Positions 22,922-33,607 are shown, numbered from the stretch's first letter. The stretch: 64,000 nt of DNA from Comamonadaceae bacterium (GCA_027486755.1 JAIXOM010000041.1:1-64000); one strand, 5' to 3'. Translations and numbers: made by a program. The notes: generated from the letters alone by a model not told the origin.

Positions 22922-25177
22922 CTACGCGCGCACTGGCCCGGCCGCCAGGGCGGTCTTGACCCTATCCGGCGTGAACGGCAAAGAACGCAAGCGCACACCC
23001 GTAGCGTCAAACACCGCATTGGCGATCGCGCCAGGGATGGCGCAAGGCGCTGGCTCACCAGCGCCCCAGGCAGGGGCACCCGGGCGATCGAGCAAAGCAA
23101 TCTCGACTTTGGGCATGTCCGCAAAGCGGGCAATCGGGTAGCTCGCCCAGTCCACGCTGGTCACCTTGGTGCGATCCCATGTCACGGTTTCCATCAGGGT
23201 GCGGCTGACTGTTTGGAGCACGCCGCCTTCGACCTGATTGGCCACGCCGTCCGGGTTCACCATCTCGCCGCAATCGTGAGCCATGCAGATGCGCGTGACC
23301 TTGATCGCGCCGGTCGACTTGGTGACCTCGACTTCAGCAACCGCCGCCACATAGGTGATGGTGTTGTTGTAGCGCATGTAGGCGATACCGCGGCCTTTGA
23401 CCACATCACCTGAACCCGCGTTCGGATTGGGCCCCGGCCGCGCTTGCCAATTAGCGAGCTTGGCGGCGGTCTGAATCGCCTCAATGGCGCGCGGATCTTT
23501 CATATAGCGCACACGGTATTCCAGCGGATCGGCCTTAGCGGCTGCTGCCAACTCATCCATGAAGGATTCATTGGCAAAGCTGTTTTCGATTCGACCCGGA
23601 CTGCGCAAATGGGACGATCGAAAGAAGGACTCTGCCACGTGCTTGGTGTTCACCTTGATATTGGGGAATCCATAGGGTTGCCCAGAGTTCTGGAACAAGA
23701 AGCCTACCCAATTGCCCGGTCGTGGGATCCCGGTCTCGGTCGCGGCCAGCAAAGGGAAGTCGAGCGGCTTGAACGCCGCCACATGGTTGAGCGCAATGTA
23801 GAAATCACCCGACCAAGCGACGACGTTGCCTTGGGCATCGAGGCCAGCTTCCATGTCCATCGCGCGGGGCGGGCTCTTGGGCGAGCGGGCGGTCTCGTCA
23901 GCTCGTGTCCACTGCACCCGCACCGGCTTGCCGATTTCCTGCGAAATCAATGCGGCATCGGCAGCGGCATCCTCGGTGCCATTGCGTCCATAGCAACCGG
24001 CGCCTTCGAGAAACACCAAGCGGATCGCGTCCTTCGGCATCTTGGTGACCACCGATAGCTCATGGACCATCGAGTGTGTGGCTTGCGATGAGGACCAAAC
24101 CGTGAGCTTGCCGCCTTTAAAGTCGGCTACGGCGCACGATGGCCCGATCGTGGCATGCGTCTGCACGGCGAACTCATAAGAGGCCTTGATCCGCGTGGCC
24201 GCACCTTGCAGGGCCGCCTGAACATCACCGGCTGTCTGCGTCACTTCTTCCTTGGCGAGCGGGCGACTGCGCCAGTGATTGAACACCGTGGCCTGATCGG
24301 GCAGACCCGTACCGGCCGACCAGTTGACCTTCAACGCGCGAGCAGCCTTAACCGCCCCCCACTCGCTGCGCGCGACCACAGCAATGAAATCACCCTTGCG
24401 CACCGTTTGAACGAAGCCGCCCACGCGCTTGGCCGCCGAATCGTCAAACGAGACCAGCTTGGCGCCGAGATCGTCGGGCCGCACCACGCGTGCATGCAAC
24501 ATACCCGGCAGGCGCACATCGTGCACATACTCAAACTCACCCGTGACCTTGGCAGGAATATCAACGCGCGGGATCGACTTGCCGATCACCTTGTACTGAG
24601 CCGACTTCCTAAGTTCAATCTTCGGATCGACCTTCATTTGCAGCCCGCTGCCGAGCAACTCGCTATAGGCCACCGCGCGGCGCGGATTGGTTTTAACGCG
24701 AACCACGCCGTCTTCCACAATCAAATCACCCACCGGCGCGCCCAGGCGCTGGGCGGCACGGTCGACCAGCACGCGGCGGGCGCTGGCCGCAGCACGGCGC
24801 AGTTCGGAGCCGCCTTGAAAGATCGTCAGGTTGCCGGCTGTCAGCCATTGATCTGGGGTTGTCGCGGTATCACCCATGACCATCTCGATCTGATCAAAAG
24901 ACACATCGAGTTCTTCAGCAGCCATTTGCGCAAGCGCGGTGCGGGCGCCGGTGCCGAGATCGACTTTGCCTGAGAAGATCGTGATGCGATTATTGGGGCT
25001 GATCACAAGCCATGAATCGATCGCATCGTTGGCCACAGACTTCGGTGGACGCAGGGTTGAGGCCGATTCGATGGCCGCATCCGCGACGCGTGCGCCCAAC
25101 ATCGAGAAGCCCACAGTCAGTGCGCCGGACGCCTTCAAGAAAGCGCGGCGATCAAAACCAGATTGAGTAACATTCAT
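22922..25177 (-). CDS. Xanthine dehydrogenase/aldehyde oxidase family molybdopterin-binding subunit, TAT-exported (IorB-like)
   Basis: Twin-arginine leader FDRRAFLKASGALTVGFSMLG; Mo-binding-domain features (DLGTGARTALAQMAAEELDVSFDQIEMVMGDTATTPDQWLTAGNLTIFQGGSELRRAAASARR). Confidence 0.88.
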   Translation of the reverse strand: MNVTQSGFDRRAFLKASGALTVGFSMLGARVADAAIESASTLRPPKSVANDAIDSWLVISPNNRITIFSGKVDLGTGARTALAQMAAEELDVSFDQIEMVMGDTATTPDQWLTAGNLTIFQGGSELRRAAASARRVLVDRAAQRLGAPVGDLIVEDGVVRVKTNPRRAVAYSELLGSGLQMKVDPKIELRKSAQYKVIGKSIPRVDIPAKVTGEFEYVHDVRLPGMLHARVVRPDDLGAKLVSFDDSAAKRVGGFVQTVRKGDFIAVVARSEWGAVKAARALKVNWSAGTGLPDQATVFNHWRSRPLAKEEVTQTAGDVQAALQGAATRIKASYEFAVQTHATIGPSCAVADFKGGKLTVWSSSQATHSMVHELSVVTKMPKDAIRLVFLEGAGCYGRNGTEDAAADAALISQEIGKPVRVQWTRADETARSPKSPPRAMDMEAGLDAQGNVVAWSGDFYIALNHVAAFKPLDFPLLAATETGIPRPGNWVGFLFQNSGQPYGFPNIKVNTKHVAESFFRSSHLRSPGRIENSFANESFMDELAAAAKADPLEYRVRYMKDPRAIEAIQTAAKLANWQARPGPNPNAGSGDVVKGRGIAYMRYNNTITYVAAVAEVEVTKSTGAIKVTRICMAHDCGEMVNPDGVANQVEGGVLQTVSRTLMETVTWDRTKVTSVDWASYPIARFADMPKVEIALLDRPGAPAWGAGEPAPCAIPGAIANAVFDATGVRLRSLPFTPDRVKTALAAGPVRA

Positions 25178-25187
25178 CTTCGCCTCC

Positions 25188-25643
25188 TCAGGCCGTTGCT
25201 GCACGCTTGACCGCGGCAACGATGCGTTGATGGGTGCCACAGCGGCAGAGATTGCCGGCGAGCGCGTTGCGAATATCGGTCTCGCTGGGGTTGCGGTTCT
25301 TAGCCAACAGCGCCGCGGAGGTCATGATCATGCCGTTCACACAATAGCCGCACTGCGCGGCTTGCTCGGTGATGAAAGCTTGCTGCAGCTTGCCCGGTGC
25401 TGCGACCGTGCCCAAGCCTTCGAGCGTGGTGACTTCGCCCTTCACGCTGCTGATCGGCAGCAGACAGGAGCGCTGCGCTTCGCCGTTGACGTGGACCGTG
25501 CAAGCACCGCACTGCCCGAGGCCGCAGCCGAAACGCGGACCGCGCAGCGCGAGGTTATCCCGCAGCACATAAAGCAAGGGGGTGTCGGCGTCGGCGTCGA
25601 CCGTACGCGCCTTACCGTTCACCTTCAGGTTAAATCGAGCCAT
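25188..25643 (-). CDS. (2Fe-2S)-binding subunit of molybdenum hydroxylase (IorA/CoxS-like)
   Basis: RFGCGLGQCGACTVHVNGEAQRSC...AAQCGYCVNGMIMTSAALLAKNRNPSETDIRNALAGNLCRCGTHQRIVAAV. Confidence 0.94.
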   Translation of the reverse strand: MARFNLKVNGKARTVDADADTPLLYVLRDNLALRGPRFGCGLGQCGACTVHVNGEAQRSCLLPISSVKGEVTTLEGLGTVAAPGKLQQAFITEQAAQCGYCVNGMIMTSAALLAKNRNPSETDIRNALAGNLCRCGTHQRIVAAVKRAATA

Positions 25644-25912
25644 GTTGTCTCCTCGTTGGGGTCAACGCCTTGAGCGGCGTCAAAAACATCCTACTATCAA
25701 CCGGCGAGCGGCAACAGAGGTTAACCCTGGACTGGCCCTTCTAGGGCTTCGGGATGGCCCCAGCAGGCAAGGGGAGCGCTGGACAGTGCTTGTCGACCAT
25801 CAGTAGGACTTCGCGTCCCTCAAAGATGCCAGATTGAATCGGCCCCGGCTTCAAACCACGAGGCCGCAGCTCCAGGGCAAGTGTTGACCGCCAGGGGTCT
25901 GTCCGAATTGAC

Positions 25913-27241
25913 TCAATGGCCCAGGGCTGTCGTACCGCTGTGCGCGCGCCATTGCGCCAAAGCACTCTGGCCGGCTACCCAGCCGCTGGCCAGGCAGGCG
26001 GTCAGAAGGTAGCCGCCGGTCGGCGCTTCCCAATCCAGCATTTCGCCAGCGCAAAAAACCGTCTGGCGCGCAGGGATGGTGGCGCGCAGGCGCAGCTGCT
26101 CATCGACACCTGCGCCCAGACTCACGCCGCCGGCGCTGCTGATGGCTTCTTCCAGCGGGCGGGCGGCGCGCAAGGTGACCGGCAGAGCCTTGATGGCAGC
26201 GGCCAGCCGAGCGGCGTCTTGCCAGTCCTTCGCTTCCAAAAGCTCGTGCAACAGCGCCGATTTGATGCCCGCCAGGTTCAGCCTGCCCTTGAGGTGCGAG
26301 GCCAGCGAGCGCGAGCCGCGTGGCCGCGCCACCTCGGCCAGCACCTGCTGGGCCGAGCGATCGGGCAACAAGTCCAGATGGAAGGTGGCCTGGCCATGGC
26401 GCGCGATCTCGTCGCGCAAGAGCGCAGAAGCGGCATAAATCAGACTGCCTTCGACGCCTGTCTCGGTGGCCACAAATTCACCCAGGCGGGAAAAACTGCG
26501 CCCTTGCGAATCGGTGAAGGACAGCGCCACCGACTTGAAGGGCTGGCCGGCATGGCGGCTTCGAAAAAACTCGGACCATCCCGCTCCCTGCGCGCCGGCC
26601 ACGTCAAAACCGCAATTGGACGGCATCAGGGGCTGCAAGCTCACGCCGGCCTGCCCCAGGGTGGACTGCCACAGACCGTCCGAACCCAGGCGCGACCAGC
26701 TGCCGCCGCCCAGGGCCAAGACCACCACCGAGGCAGCCACCGACCTGGGGCCGCTGGGCGTATCAAACAGCAGCTCGCCCTGCGGGCTCCAGCCCTGCCA
26801 GCGGTGACGCATAGACAGCTGCAGCCCCGTTCGGCGCAAGCGATGCAGCCAGGCGCGCAGCAAGGGCGCGGCCTTGAAGTCGCTCGGAAAGATGCGCCCG
26901 GAGGAGCCAACAAAGGTCTCCACTCCAAGCTCGCGCGCCCACTGCACCACCTGTGCGGGCCCGAACTCGGCCAGCCAATCGGCCACCACAGCAGATTGTT
27001 CGCCATAGCGGCCGACAAAGCGGTCCAGGGTTTCGCTGTGGCTCAGGTTTAGGCCGCCTCGCCCAGCCAAAAGGAACTTGCGGCCCACCGAGGCCATGCT
27101 GTCAAACACACGCACCGGCACGCCGGCGCCGGTGAGCACCTGCGCTGCCATCAGCCCCGCCGGACCGCCGCCGATCACGGCGACCTCCTGGGAGCCTGGC
27201 GCCTTCGCTTTAGTCTCAGATGTGCTGTCGTCGGCGGACAT
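25913..27241 (-). CDS. NAD(P)/FAD-dependent oxidoreductase, HI0933/TIGR03862-like flavoprotein
   Basis: VAVIGGGPAGLMAAQVLTGAGVPVRVFDSMASVGRKFLLAGRGGLNLSHSE...FCAGEMLDWEAPTGGYLLTACLASG. Confidence 0.9.
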   Translation of the reverse strand: MSADDSTSETKAKAPGSQEVAVIGGGPAGLMAAQVLTGAGVPVRVFDSMASVGRKFLLAGRGGLNLSHSETLDRFVGRYGEQSAVVADWLAEFGPAQVVQWARELGVETFVGSSGRIFPSDFKAAPLLRAWLHRLRRTGLQLSMRHRWQGWSPQGELLFDTPSGPRSVAASVVVLALGGGSWSRLGSDGLWQSTLGQAGVSLQPLMPSNCGFDVAGAQGAGWSEFFRSRHAGQPFKSVALSFTDSQGRSFSRLGEFVATETGVEGSLIYAASALLRDEIARHGQATFHLDLLPDRSAQQVLAEVARPRGSRSLASHLKGRLNLAGIKSALLHELLEAKDWQDAARLAAAIKALPVTLRAARPLEEAISSAGGVSLGAGVDEQLRLRATIPARQTVFCAGEMLDWEAPTGGYLLTACLASGWVAGQSALAQWRAHSGTTALGH

Positions 27242-27303
27242 GGTGCAAACGCAGCCTAGTGGGAAAAACCGCCATTATGTTCGGCCGTCGGGCCAAGGCT
27301 GGA

Positions 27304-30300
27304 TCAAGCGCTGGCCAAGGCAGCGCCGAGCTCGACCTCGATGCAGCGCCCCTGCGCGGTCAAAAAAGCGGCCTTCACAGGCTGCCCCGGGTGCAGGGCT
27401 GCCACGGCGCGCGCATAGGTCTGCAACTGCAGCAGCAAGTCGGCCTGAGTCTGCGGGCTGGCATGGGACTTGAAGTCGAGCACCCACCAAGTGCCGTCGC
27501 GGCGCTGCACCAGGCGATCGAGCCGCATCAACTGCCCGTCATAGGCGAGTTCGACCTCGCTGCCCTGCCACATCAGGTCCGCACTGCGCCAAACCCAGGC
27601 GCCCTCGCCTTGCAAGATGCGATCAGCCGCCTGGCGGGCGCTTTGCGCTTGCTCTGCGTCCAAGGCAAACTCGCGCGCAGCCATGCGCATGTGTGGCTCC
27701 GCCGTGCTGCCCCACTCCAGCAGACGGTGCATGGCCAAACCGATGCGGGCCGCGTCAGAAGGCGGCTCGAGCGCCGGCCGGCCCTGCGAGGGCTCAGCGC
27801 CTGCTGCCCTCATGTCTGGCAGATCAGGCAGCACAGGCAGTAGCACCGTCGCGCTTGCAGCCTGGGGCAAGGCGGGTGCGGCGGCCTCGACCTCGGCCTG
27901 CCCTGCCTGCTCGAACAAACGCTTCCACCAACTGCGGCCGCTGTCACGGTGCGGCTCGCAGGCGGAAATGACCAGCAGCTGACGCGCCCGGGTCATCGCG
28001 ACATACAGCGCGTTAAGCTCCTCGCGCTCGCGCGCCGCCAGGTCGCTGGCCAGCAGGTCAAGGGCGCAGGCCTGGGGGCGACTTTCGCTGAGTAAAAAGA
28101 CAAAGCGCTCAGGATGCTCATGCTGGCCCGGCCAGTCGACCAGCACGCCCATGCTCTCGGCCGCGCGCGCCGGCGCGTCGGTATCGAGCAGCAGCACCAG
28201 CTCGGCCTCCAGGCCCTTGGCCCCGTGTATGGTCAACAGTCGGACCGCCTCGCTGCGCAGCGCGGGTGGCGCCTCGATCAGGCCGGCCTTGAGCGCACGC
28301 ACCAGCGCATAAGCGGTGAGGTAACGCCCGCCCTCGTGTCCCAAAGCGGCCGCCAGCAAGGCGCGCAGATGGGCCAGCACCGCCTCGCACTGCAGGGCAG
28401 GAGCTGCTGCTGCAAAGCGCGCCAGCAGATCGCCGTCGTCGTAAATGGCCTGCAAGGCATCGTGTGCAGGTAGGGACTCAAGCCAAGCCTGCCAGCGGAC
28501 CAGGCGCTCGCCCAGCGGCCGCAAGGCGGCGCCCTGGGGGTCGTCCAGCTCGGCCACGCTGCCGGCCGGTGCCAACAGGAGGCTGAGCCAGGCGCTGCCG
28601 GTGCGCCGGGCCGCCAGCGCCAGGGGCACCAGGTCGCTGCTGTCCAGCCCGAAAATGGGCGAGCGCAGCACCCTCGCCAAAGACAGGTCATGCAGGGGCG
28701 AGATGAGGACATCCATCAGGGCCACCAGATCCTGGATCTCGCAGTACTCAAACAGGGCAATTTTTTCGCCGATATCGGCCGGCACGCCATGCGCCGCCAG
28801 CGCTTGCTGCATGGGCAGCAGACTCGCCCGCTTGCGCGAGAGCACCATCACATCGCTCGGCTGCAAGCCGCGCGCAGCCAGCTGCGCCACCAGCCAGGCA
28901 GCGGCCTGCCGCGCTTCGATTTCACGCTGGCGCTCATCGGCCTCCCAGCGCGGCTGACTCAGGCTGTCGCGCCAAGACGATGGCGAAGTGGCTTGCGCCT
29001 GCGGCCGGGGCACCATCGGCAGGCGCAGCACCTGACCGCTGTGCCGGGCATCCGTGCTGTGGACCCGAAAGTCCGGATAGCCCTCGCTCAGGGCTGCATC
29101 GCCCATGACCGCATTGACTGCCGTAATCACCTGCGGCGCATTGCGCCGGGTGTGGTCGCAGCTGAGCAAATACCCGCCCAAAGCGACTTGCACAAATTCA
29201 GCAGCCGAGTGAAACACCTGCGGCTCGGCCCGCCGAAAGCGGTAGATGCTTTGCTTGGGATCGCCGACGATGAAAACGCCTATGGCGCGCGCAGCGCCAG
29301 CATAACTTTGCAACCAGGCGCGCAAGGCCTGCCACTGCAGCGGATTGGTGTCCTGGAACTCGTCAATCAGCACATGCTTGATCTGTGCGTCCAGCCGCTC
29401 CTGCATCCAGCCGGCCAGCTCTTCATCACCGAGCAAATGCAAGGCCGCGCTTTCCACATCGTTCATGTCGATCCAGCCGCGCTCGAGCTTGACCGCCTTG
29501 AACTGATCTAGCAGCAAACGCGCCAGCACGATCATGTTGCGCTGGTAGACCCAGGCCTGCTCCTGCCGCTGCATCGCGAGTAACTCCAGGGCCAGGGTCT
29601 GTGCCTGCCGCAGCGCCTCGTGCGAGCCAGACTTGCCAAATTTGCGCGGCTGCCGGTCTTTGTCGTCTGTCGTGAGCAAGGCATCAAAGACGCCATCCAG
29701 GTCTGCGGCCTGCAGCGCAGCCTCGAGCAGCACGCCGCGCATGGCAAAGCTGGGCGCACTCAAGCCCTTGAGCAAGTCGGCCGCCTCTTGCATCAAGGCA
29801 CGCTCGCCGGGGCGTCGAATCAAGTCGGTCCAATGGCTGAGCCCGGCACAGCGCGGAAAAGCCTCAGCCGGCGTCTTCACCGATCCTTCCAACACGCCCG
29901 CAGCTTCGGCCCGCTCAAATTCGATGCGTTTGTCCAGTGCCGCCTGCAAGGCCTTGTCGGTCTGCGAACGTCCGTAGGTGCGCACCAGCGAATCGAAGCA
30001 GTCGCGGGCCCCGGGCTGATCCAGCAGAGCCGTCAAAAAGCGGCGCCAGGCCTGCTTGCGAGCCAGGCTGTCGTCTTCGAGCAGTTCATGGCGCACCGGC
30101 AGTTGCAGGCGCTGCAGCACCGCCACCGGCGCGCTGCGCAGCAGCGTGGCGAACCAGCCGTGAAAAGTTCGGATCTGCACCGAGCGGCCGCTGGCCAGCA
30201 GCCGCGCATGCAGGCCGCGCAGGCGCTCGCAGGCCTGCTGGGCCTGCAGCGGATCGTCCAGCCCTTGCACGCCGCGCTCGCGCAGCGCCTGCAGCAAGGC

Positions 30301-30597
30301 AGCATCATCGGCCTGGGCATATTGCAGCAACCATTGGTGCAGCCGCTCGCGCATCTCGCCAGCCGCCTTGCGGGTAAAGGTGATGGCCAGAATCTCTTGC
30401 GGCTCGCAAGCCCCTTGTTGTGGCCCATCGCGCGCCAGCAGGGCTCTGAGGATGCGTGACACCAGCATCCAGGTCTTACCGGCGCCGGCACAGGCTTGCA
30501 CCACCACGCTGCGCTGTGGATCGCAGGCTATGGCGTAGAAAGCCTGCGCCGAGACGATTTTCTGGTTAACCCTGTAGGCTGCCATGGCGCTGCTCAT
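27304..30597 (-). CDS. UvrD/RecB-type helicase-nuclease, AddA-like
   Basis: VVQACAGAGKTWMLVSRILRALL; LIDEFQDTNPLQWQALRAWL; C-terminal nuclease domain (MRLDRLVQRRDGTWWVLDFKSH); ATGA overlap with the upstream AddB-like gene. Confidence 0.88.
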   Translation of the reverse strand: MSSAMAAYRVNQKIVSAQAFYAIACDPQRSVVVQACAGAGKTWMLVSRILRALLARDGPQQGACEPQEILAITFTRKAAGEMRERLHQWLLQYAQADDAALLQALRERGVQGLDDPLQAQQACERLRGLHARLLASGRSVQIRTFHGWFATLLRSAPVAVLQRLQLPVRHELLEDDSLARKQAWRRFLTALLDQPGARDCFDSLVRTYGRSQTDKALQAALDKRIEFERAEAAGVLEGSVKTPAEAFPRCAGLSHWTDLIRRPGERALMQEAADLLKGLSAPSFAMRGVLLEAALQAADLDGVFDALLTTDDKDRQPRKFGKSGSHEALRQAQTLALELLAMQRQEQAWVYQRNMIVLARLLLDQFKAVKLERGWIDMNDVESAALHLLGDEELAGWMQERLDAQIKHVLIDEFQDTNPLQWQALRAWLQSYAGAARAIGVFIVGDPKQSIYRFRRAEPQVFHSAAEFVQVALGGYLLSCDHTRRNAPQVITAVNAVMGDAALSEGYPDFRVHSTDARHSGQVLRLPMVPRPQAQATSPSSWRDSLSQPRWEADERQREIEARQAAAWLVAQLAARGLQPSDVMVLSRKRASLLPMQQALAAHGVPADIGEKIALFEYCEIQDLVALMDVLISPLHDLSLARVLRSPIFGLDSSDLVPLALAARRTGSAWLSLLLAPAGSVAELDDPQGAALRPLGERLVRWQAWLESLPAHDALQAIYDDGDLLARFAAAAPALQCEAVLAHLRALLAAALGHEGGRYLTAYALVRALKAGLIEAPPALRSEAVRLLTIHGAKGLEAELVLLLDTDAPARAAESMGVLVDWPGQHEHPERFVFLLSESRPQACALDLLASDLAAREREELNALYVAMTRARQLLVISACEPHRDSGRSWWKRLFEQAGQAEVEAAAPALPQAASATVLLPVLPDLPDMRAAGAEPSQGRPALEPPSDAARIGLAMHRLLEWGSTAEPHMRMAAREFALDAEQAQSARQAADRILQGEGAWVWRSADLMWQGSEVELAYDGQLMRLDRLVQRRDGTWWVLDFKSHASPQTQADLLLQLQTYARAVAALHPGQPVKAAFLTAQGRCIEVELGAALASA

Positions 30598-33098
30598 GAG
30601 GCCTGTCTCGCCGGCAAAAAGTCGCGCCGGCACAGGCCCCGCGCCTGGCAATAGTTGCAGGCTTGCCCCTGGCCCAAGGCGCGCAAGGGCTCGGCCGCTG
30701 CCAGCCTGGCCATGTCCTGCTGCACGCCGGCCAGCAATTGCTCGCGCAGCAGTGACATATCGGGCAAGGCATGGGAACGGGTCTGCCCCCGCTCGCCCAG
30801 GTTGAGGTAGGCAGCACCAGCGGCCTGCTCCCCGACCAGGGCCGCATAGAAAGCCAGTTGGGTATCTTCAGCCGCCTGCTTGATGCGGCTACGGGTTTTC
30901 TCCGGCGACTCGGTCTTGTAGTCCATCAGCAGCAACTGCCCTTGGGCATCGCGGTCGATGCGGTCAATCTGGCCCACCAATTTGAGCCCGCCGAGCCAGC
31001 GTTCAAACCACTGTTCGGCCTGCATGAATGCGTGGCCCCGGGCCTCATGATCAGCCAACCATGCCAGGTAGCCATCGCGCAACACAGTCAGGGCGGCAGC
31101 GTGGGGCAAAAATTCGGCGGCGTCCAAGCTAGCCTCGGCCAGCGCACGCTCGGCGGCCGCATCAAACAGCGCGGCGCGTGCTGCAAGCTCAGCCGCCGGG
31201 CTGGCCTGGAGCGCTTCGTGAAAGTAGCGCAAACTCGCATGCAGCCAGTTACCTATGTCGCGGCGGTCCAGCTCGGTATCGAGCTCGTCGTCGGCCCTCA
31301 GGCCAAGCTGTCGCAGCGCAAAGAAGCGATAAGGGCAGGCCCGCAGGTCTTCATAGGCCGAGGCCGACAGTTGCGCCAGCGGCAGGCGGTGCCCCTGGGC
31401 CTGTGCCGGCTCAGCCCCCCTGGGCTCAATGGACCGGCTGGCGCGCATATCGGGTGCCTCTGGCACTGCGCCGCCGAGCATCAGCTCCTGCACCAGAGGA
31501 GAAGGCATGAGCGCCTGCCCCCGCTCACTTTGGCGCCAGAGCAGATCAAGCTGCGCATGCTGCAGGGCATGCAGCCAGGCCCTGCGCTTGCTGGCCATCA
31601 GATCCTGGCGCGAGGGCAGGCCCAGCAACTGCCTCTGCCGAGCGCTCCATGGCCCCGGCGGCGTCGGACTGGCCGGAAAGTTCAGTTCATCGGCGCCCGG
31701 CATCACCACAGCGGCCAGCGAACGCCCGACCAACTGGCCCAGGGGAAGTACCAGCACCTGGGCCTGCGGCGGGTGCTCGGGCGTGAACAGGCCCGACTCC
31801 AGGCACAGACCCACCCAATAGGTGAAGTCGGACAGCGACAGGTTTTTGCGCAGCCCTTGCAGCTCGGCCTGATCATCCTGCTTCAGGCGCAGGGCATCGA
31901 TCACCGCCTGACCGGCAGCGTCGAGCTGCAGCGGCCGCCACAAGCCGCTGTCCTCGAGTGCGCGGCGCAACGCGGCCAGCCACAGGCTCAAAGTACGGGG
32001 CTTGCGCATCGCATCGAGCCAGGGGGCGATCTGCAGACTCAGGGCCAGCGCCTGCGGCTGAGCAGCACTGATCGCCGACCACTGGCGCACGCCGGCGCGG
32101 CGCAACTGCGCCTCGGCCTCGTTCACTTGCTGCGCATCCAGGGTTCGCACCTGCTTGAGCCAGGCCATGACCTCGTCAGTGGAGGCCCTGACAGGCACGG
32201 CCCGCAGCAGACTCATCAGCGTGGCGGCAGCATGGGTGGTCGACAGGGTCCAGCCGGTTTCATCGCGCACGGCGATAGGCTGTGCGGCCAGCAGGGCCCG
32301 GATGCGGCGGGTCAGCGCCCGGTCCTGGGCCACCAAGCCAACCGGCTGCAGGCCGGCGCGCAGGCGCTCGAGCACGCAGGCGGCGGCGCGTTGGGCCTCC
32401 TCTTCGGCATCGACAGCACTCTGCAGATGCAGCTGCCCGGGCGGGCCGGCATCGCCGGCCAGGGGCAGGCACAGCACCCGCGGCTGCCTGCCCTGCAACA
32501 GGGCCTGCGCCAAGGGGTCTGACTGCCAGCCTTGCAAGACCACCAGACATTCAGGCTCCTGCTCAAAAAGAATGTCGGTCAAATAGCTGGAGCTCGCGGC
32601 CCAGGCCAGCGCAATCTGAATCACGCTGGCCTCCAAACGCAGCACCTCAGCCTCAAGCCCGACCGTCAGTTGCGGCAGCAAACGCGCCTGCCAGGCCGCT
32701 CGCTCGGCCGGTGGCACGGCGGCAGCCAGGCGCGCCAGTGAGGCAGCGGCCTCCATCAGGCGAGGGGCGAGGGCCTCGCGCTGCGCGCCCAAGCCCGCAC
32801 GGACCAGCCATTGCTCGGCATTGAGCAGGTCCAGCGCCGGGTCTTCGCGCAGGTCCTCGGCCGCAGCGGCAAAGCCGCCCCGCTCTGCCCAAACACTGCG
32901 GGCCCAGTTTTGGGTGGTCTCAAAGCGTGGCAAATAGGACGCGCCGCCAGCATGCTGCACCCAGGCCTGCCTGGCTTGCACCATCAACTGCGCAAAGGGC
33001 ACCAGCACCACACAGCGCGAAGGGTGACAGCCGCGCTCGCCGAGCAGACGGCTCAGGTCTTGCGCGAGGACTTGCCATCGCCGGTCGTTGAAGTGCAT
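30594..33098 (-). CDS. PD-(D/E)XK nuclease family protein, AddB-like
   Basis: C-terminal nuclease (LVGQIDRIDRDAQGQLLLMDYKTESPEKTRSRIKQAAEDTQLAFYAALV) with terminal Cys cluster CNYCQARGLC; start MHFNDRRWQVLAQDL. Confidence 0.85.
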   Translation of the reverse strand: MHFNDRRWQVLAQDLSRLLGERGCHPSRCVVLVPFAQLMVQARQAWVQHAGGASYLPRFETTQNWARSVWAERGGFAAAAEDLREDPALDLLNAEQWLVRAGLGAQREALAPRLMEAAASLARLAAAVPPAERAAWQARLLPQLTVGLEAEVLRLEASVIQIALAWAASSSYLTDILFEQEPECLVVLQGWQSDPLAQALLQGRQPRVLCLPLAGDAGPPGQLHLQSAVDAEEEAQRAAACVLERLRAGLQPVGLVAQDRALTRRIRALLAAQPIAVRDETGWTLSTTHAAATLMSLLRAVPVRASTDEVMAWLKQVRTLDAQQVNEAEAQLRRAGVRQWSAISAAQPQALALSLQIAPWLDAMRKPRTLSLWLAALRRALEDSGLWRPLQLDAAGQAVIDALRLKQDDQAELQGLRKNLSLSDFTYWVGLCLESGLFTPEHPPQAQVLVLPLGQLVGRSLAAVVMPGADELNFPASPTPPGPWSARQRQLLGLPSRQDLMASKRRAWLHALQHAQLDLLWRQSERGQALMPSPLVQELMLGGAVPEAPDMRASRSIEPRGAEPAQAQGHRLPLAQLSASAYEDLRACPYRFFALRQLGLRADDELDTELDRRDIGNWLHASLRYFHEALQASPAAELAARAALFDAAAERALAEASLDAAEFLPHAAALTVLRDGYLAWLADHEARGHAFMQAEQWFERWLGGLKLVGQIDRIDRDAQGQLLLMDYKTESPEKTRSRIKQAAEDTQLAFYAALVGEQAAGAAYLNLGERGQTRSHALPDMSLLREQLLAGVQQDMARLAAAEPLRALGQGQACNYCQARGLCRRDFLPARQAS

Positions 33099-33250
33099 GC
33101 GGGGGAGCTTGAGGATCGAGCGAAAAACCGAGCTTGGCCAATGGCCTGAGGAGTGTGAATGAACCTTACCAGAGCCCGCGGCCACGCGAGAAGCTCGTTT
33201 CTGCCACAATTTATCCAGTTTATACAGAACCCCGCAAAAGGATGCCCATC

Positions 33251-33583
33251 ATGGCCAGCGATTTGATCAAACACGTCACCGACGCCACTTTTGAAGCCGA
33301 AGTCCTGCAATCGAGCCAGCCGGTGTTGGTCGATTACTGGGCCGAATGGTGCGGCCCCTGCCGCATGATCGCCCCCATCCTCGACGAAGTGGCAGGCGGC
33401 TACGAAGGCAAGCTGCAGATCGCCAAGATGAATGTCGATGAGAACCAGGACATCCCGGCCAAGTTCGGCATTCGCGGCATTCCCACTTTGATGCTGTTTA
33501 AAGGTGGTCAGCTGGCCGCCACTAAGGTGGGCGCACTGAGCAAGGCTCAACTGACCGCCTTCATCGACCAGCAATTGGCCTGA
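33251..33583 (+). CDS. trxA: Thioredoxin
   Basis: [22 protein letters not shown]...[14 protein letters not shown]. Confidence 0.98.
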   Translation: MASDLIKHVTDATFEAEVLQSSQPVLVDYWAEWCGPCRMIAPILDEVAGGYEGKLQIAKMNVDENQDIPAKFGIRGIPTLMLFKGGQLAATKVGALSKAQLTAFIDQQLA

Positions 33584-33607
33584 CAGAGCCTGACTGCCAC
33601 CCACCAG

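Noticed and set aside
25741-25965. 74-aa minus-strand ORF overlapping the 3' end of the flavoprotein gene
   Set aside because: No SD, no recognisable domain, starts inside another CDS; could be a remnant but cannot be supported.
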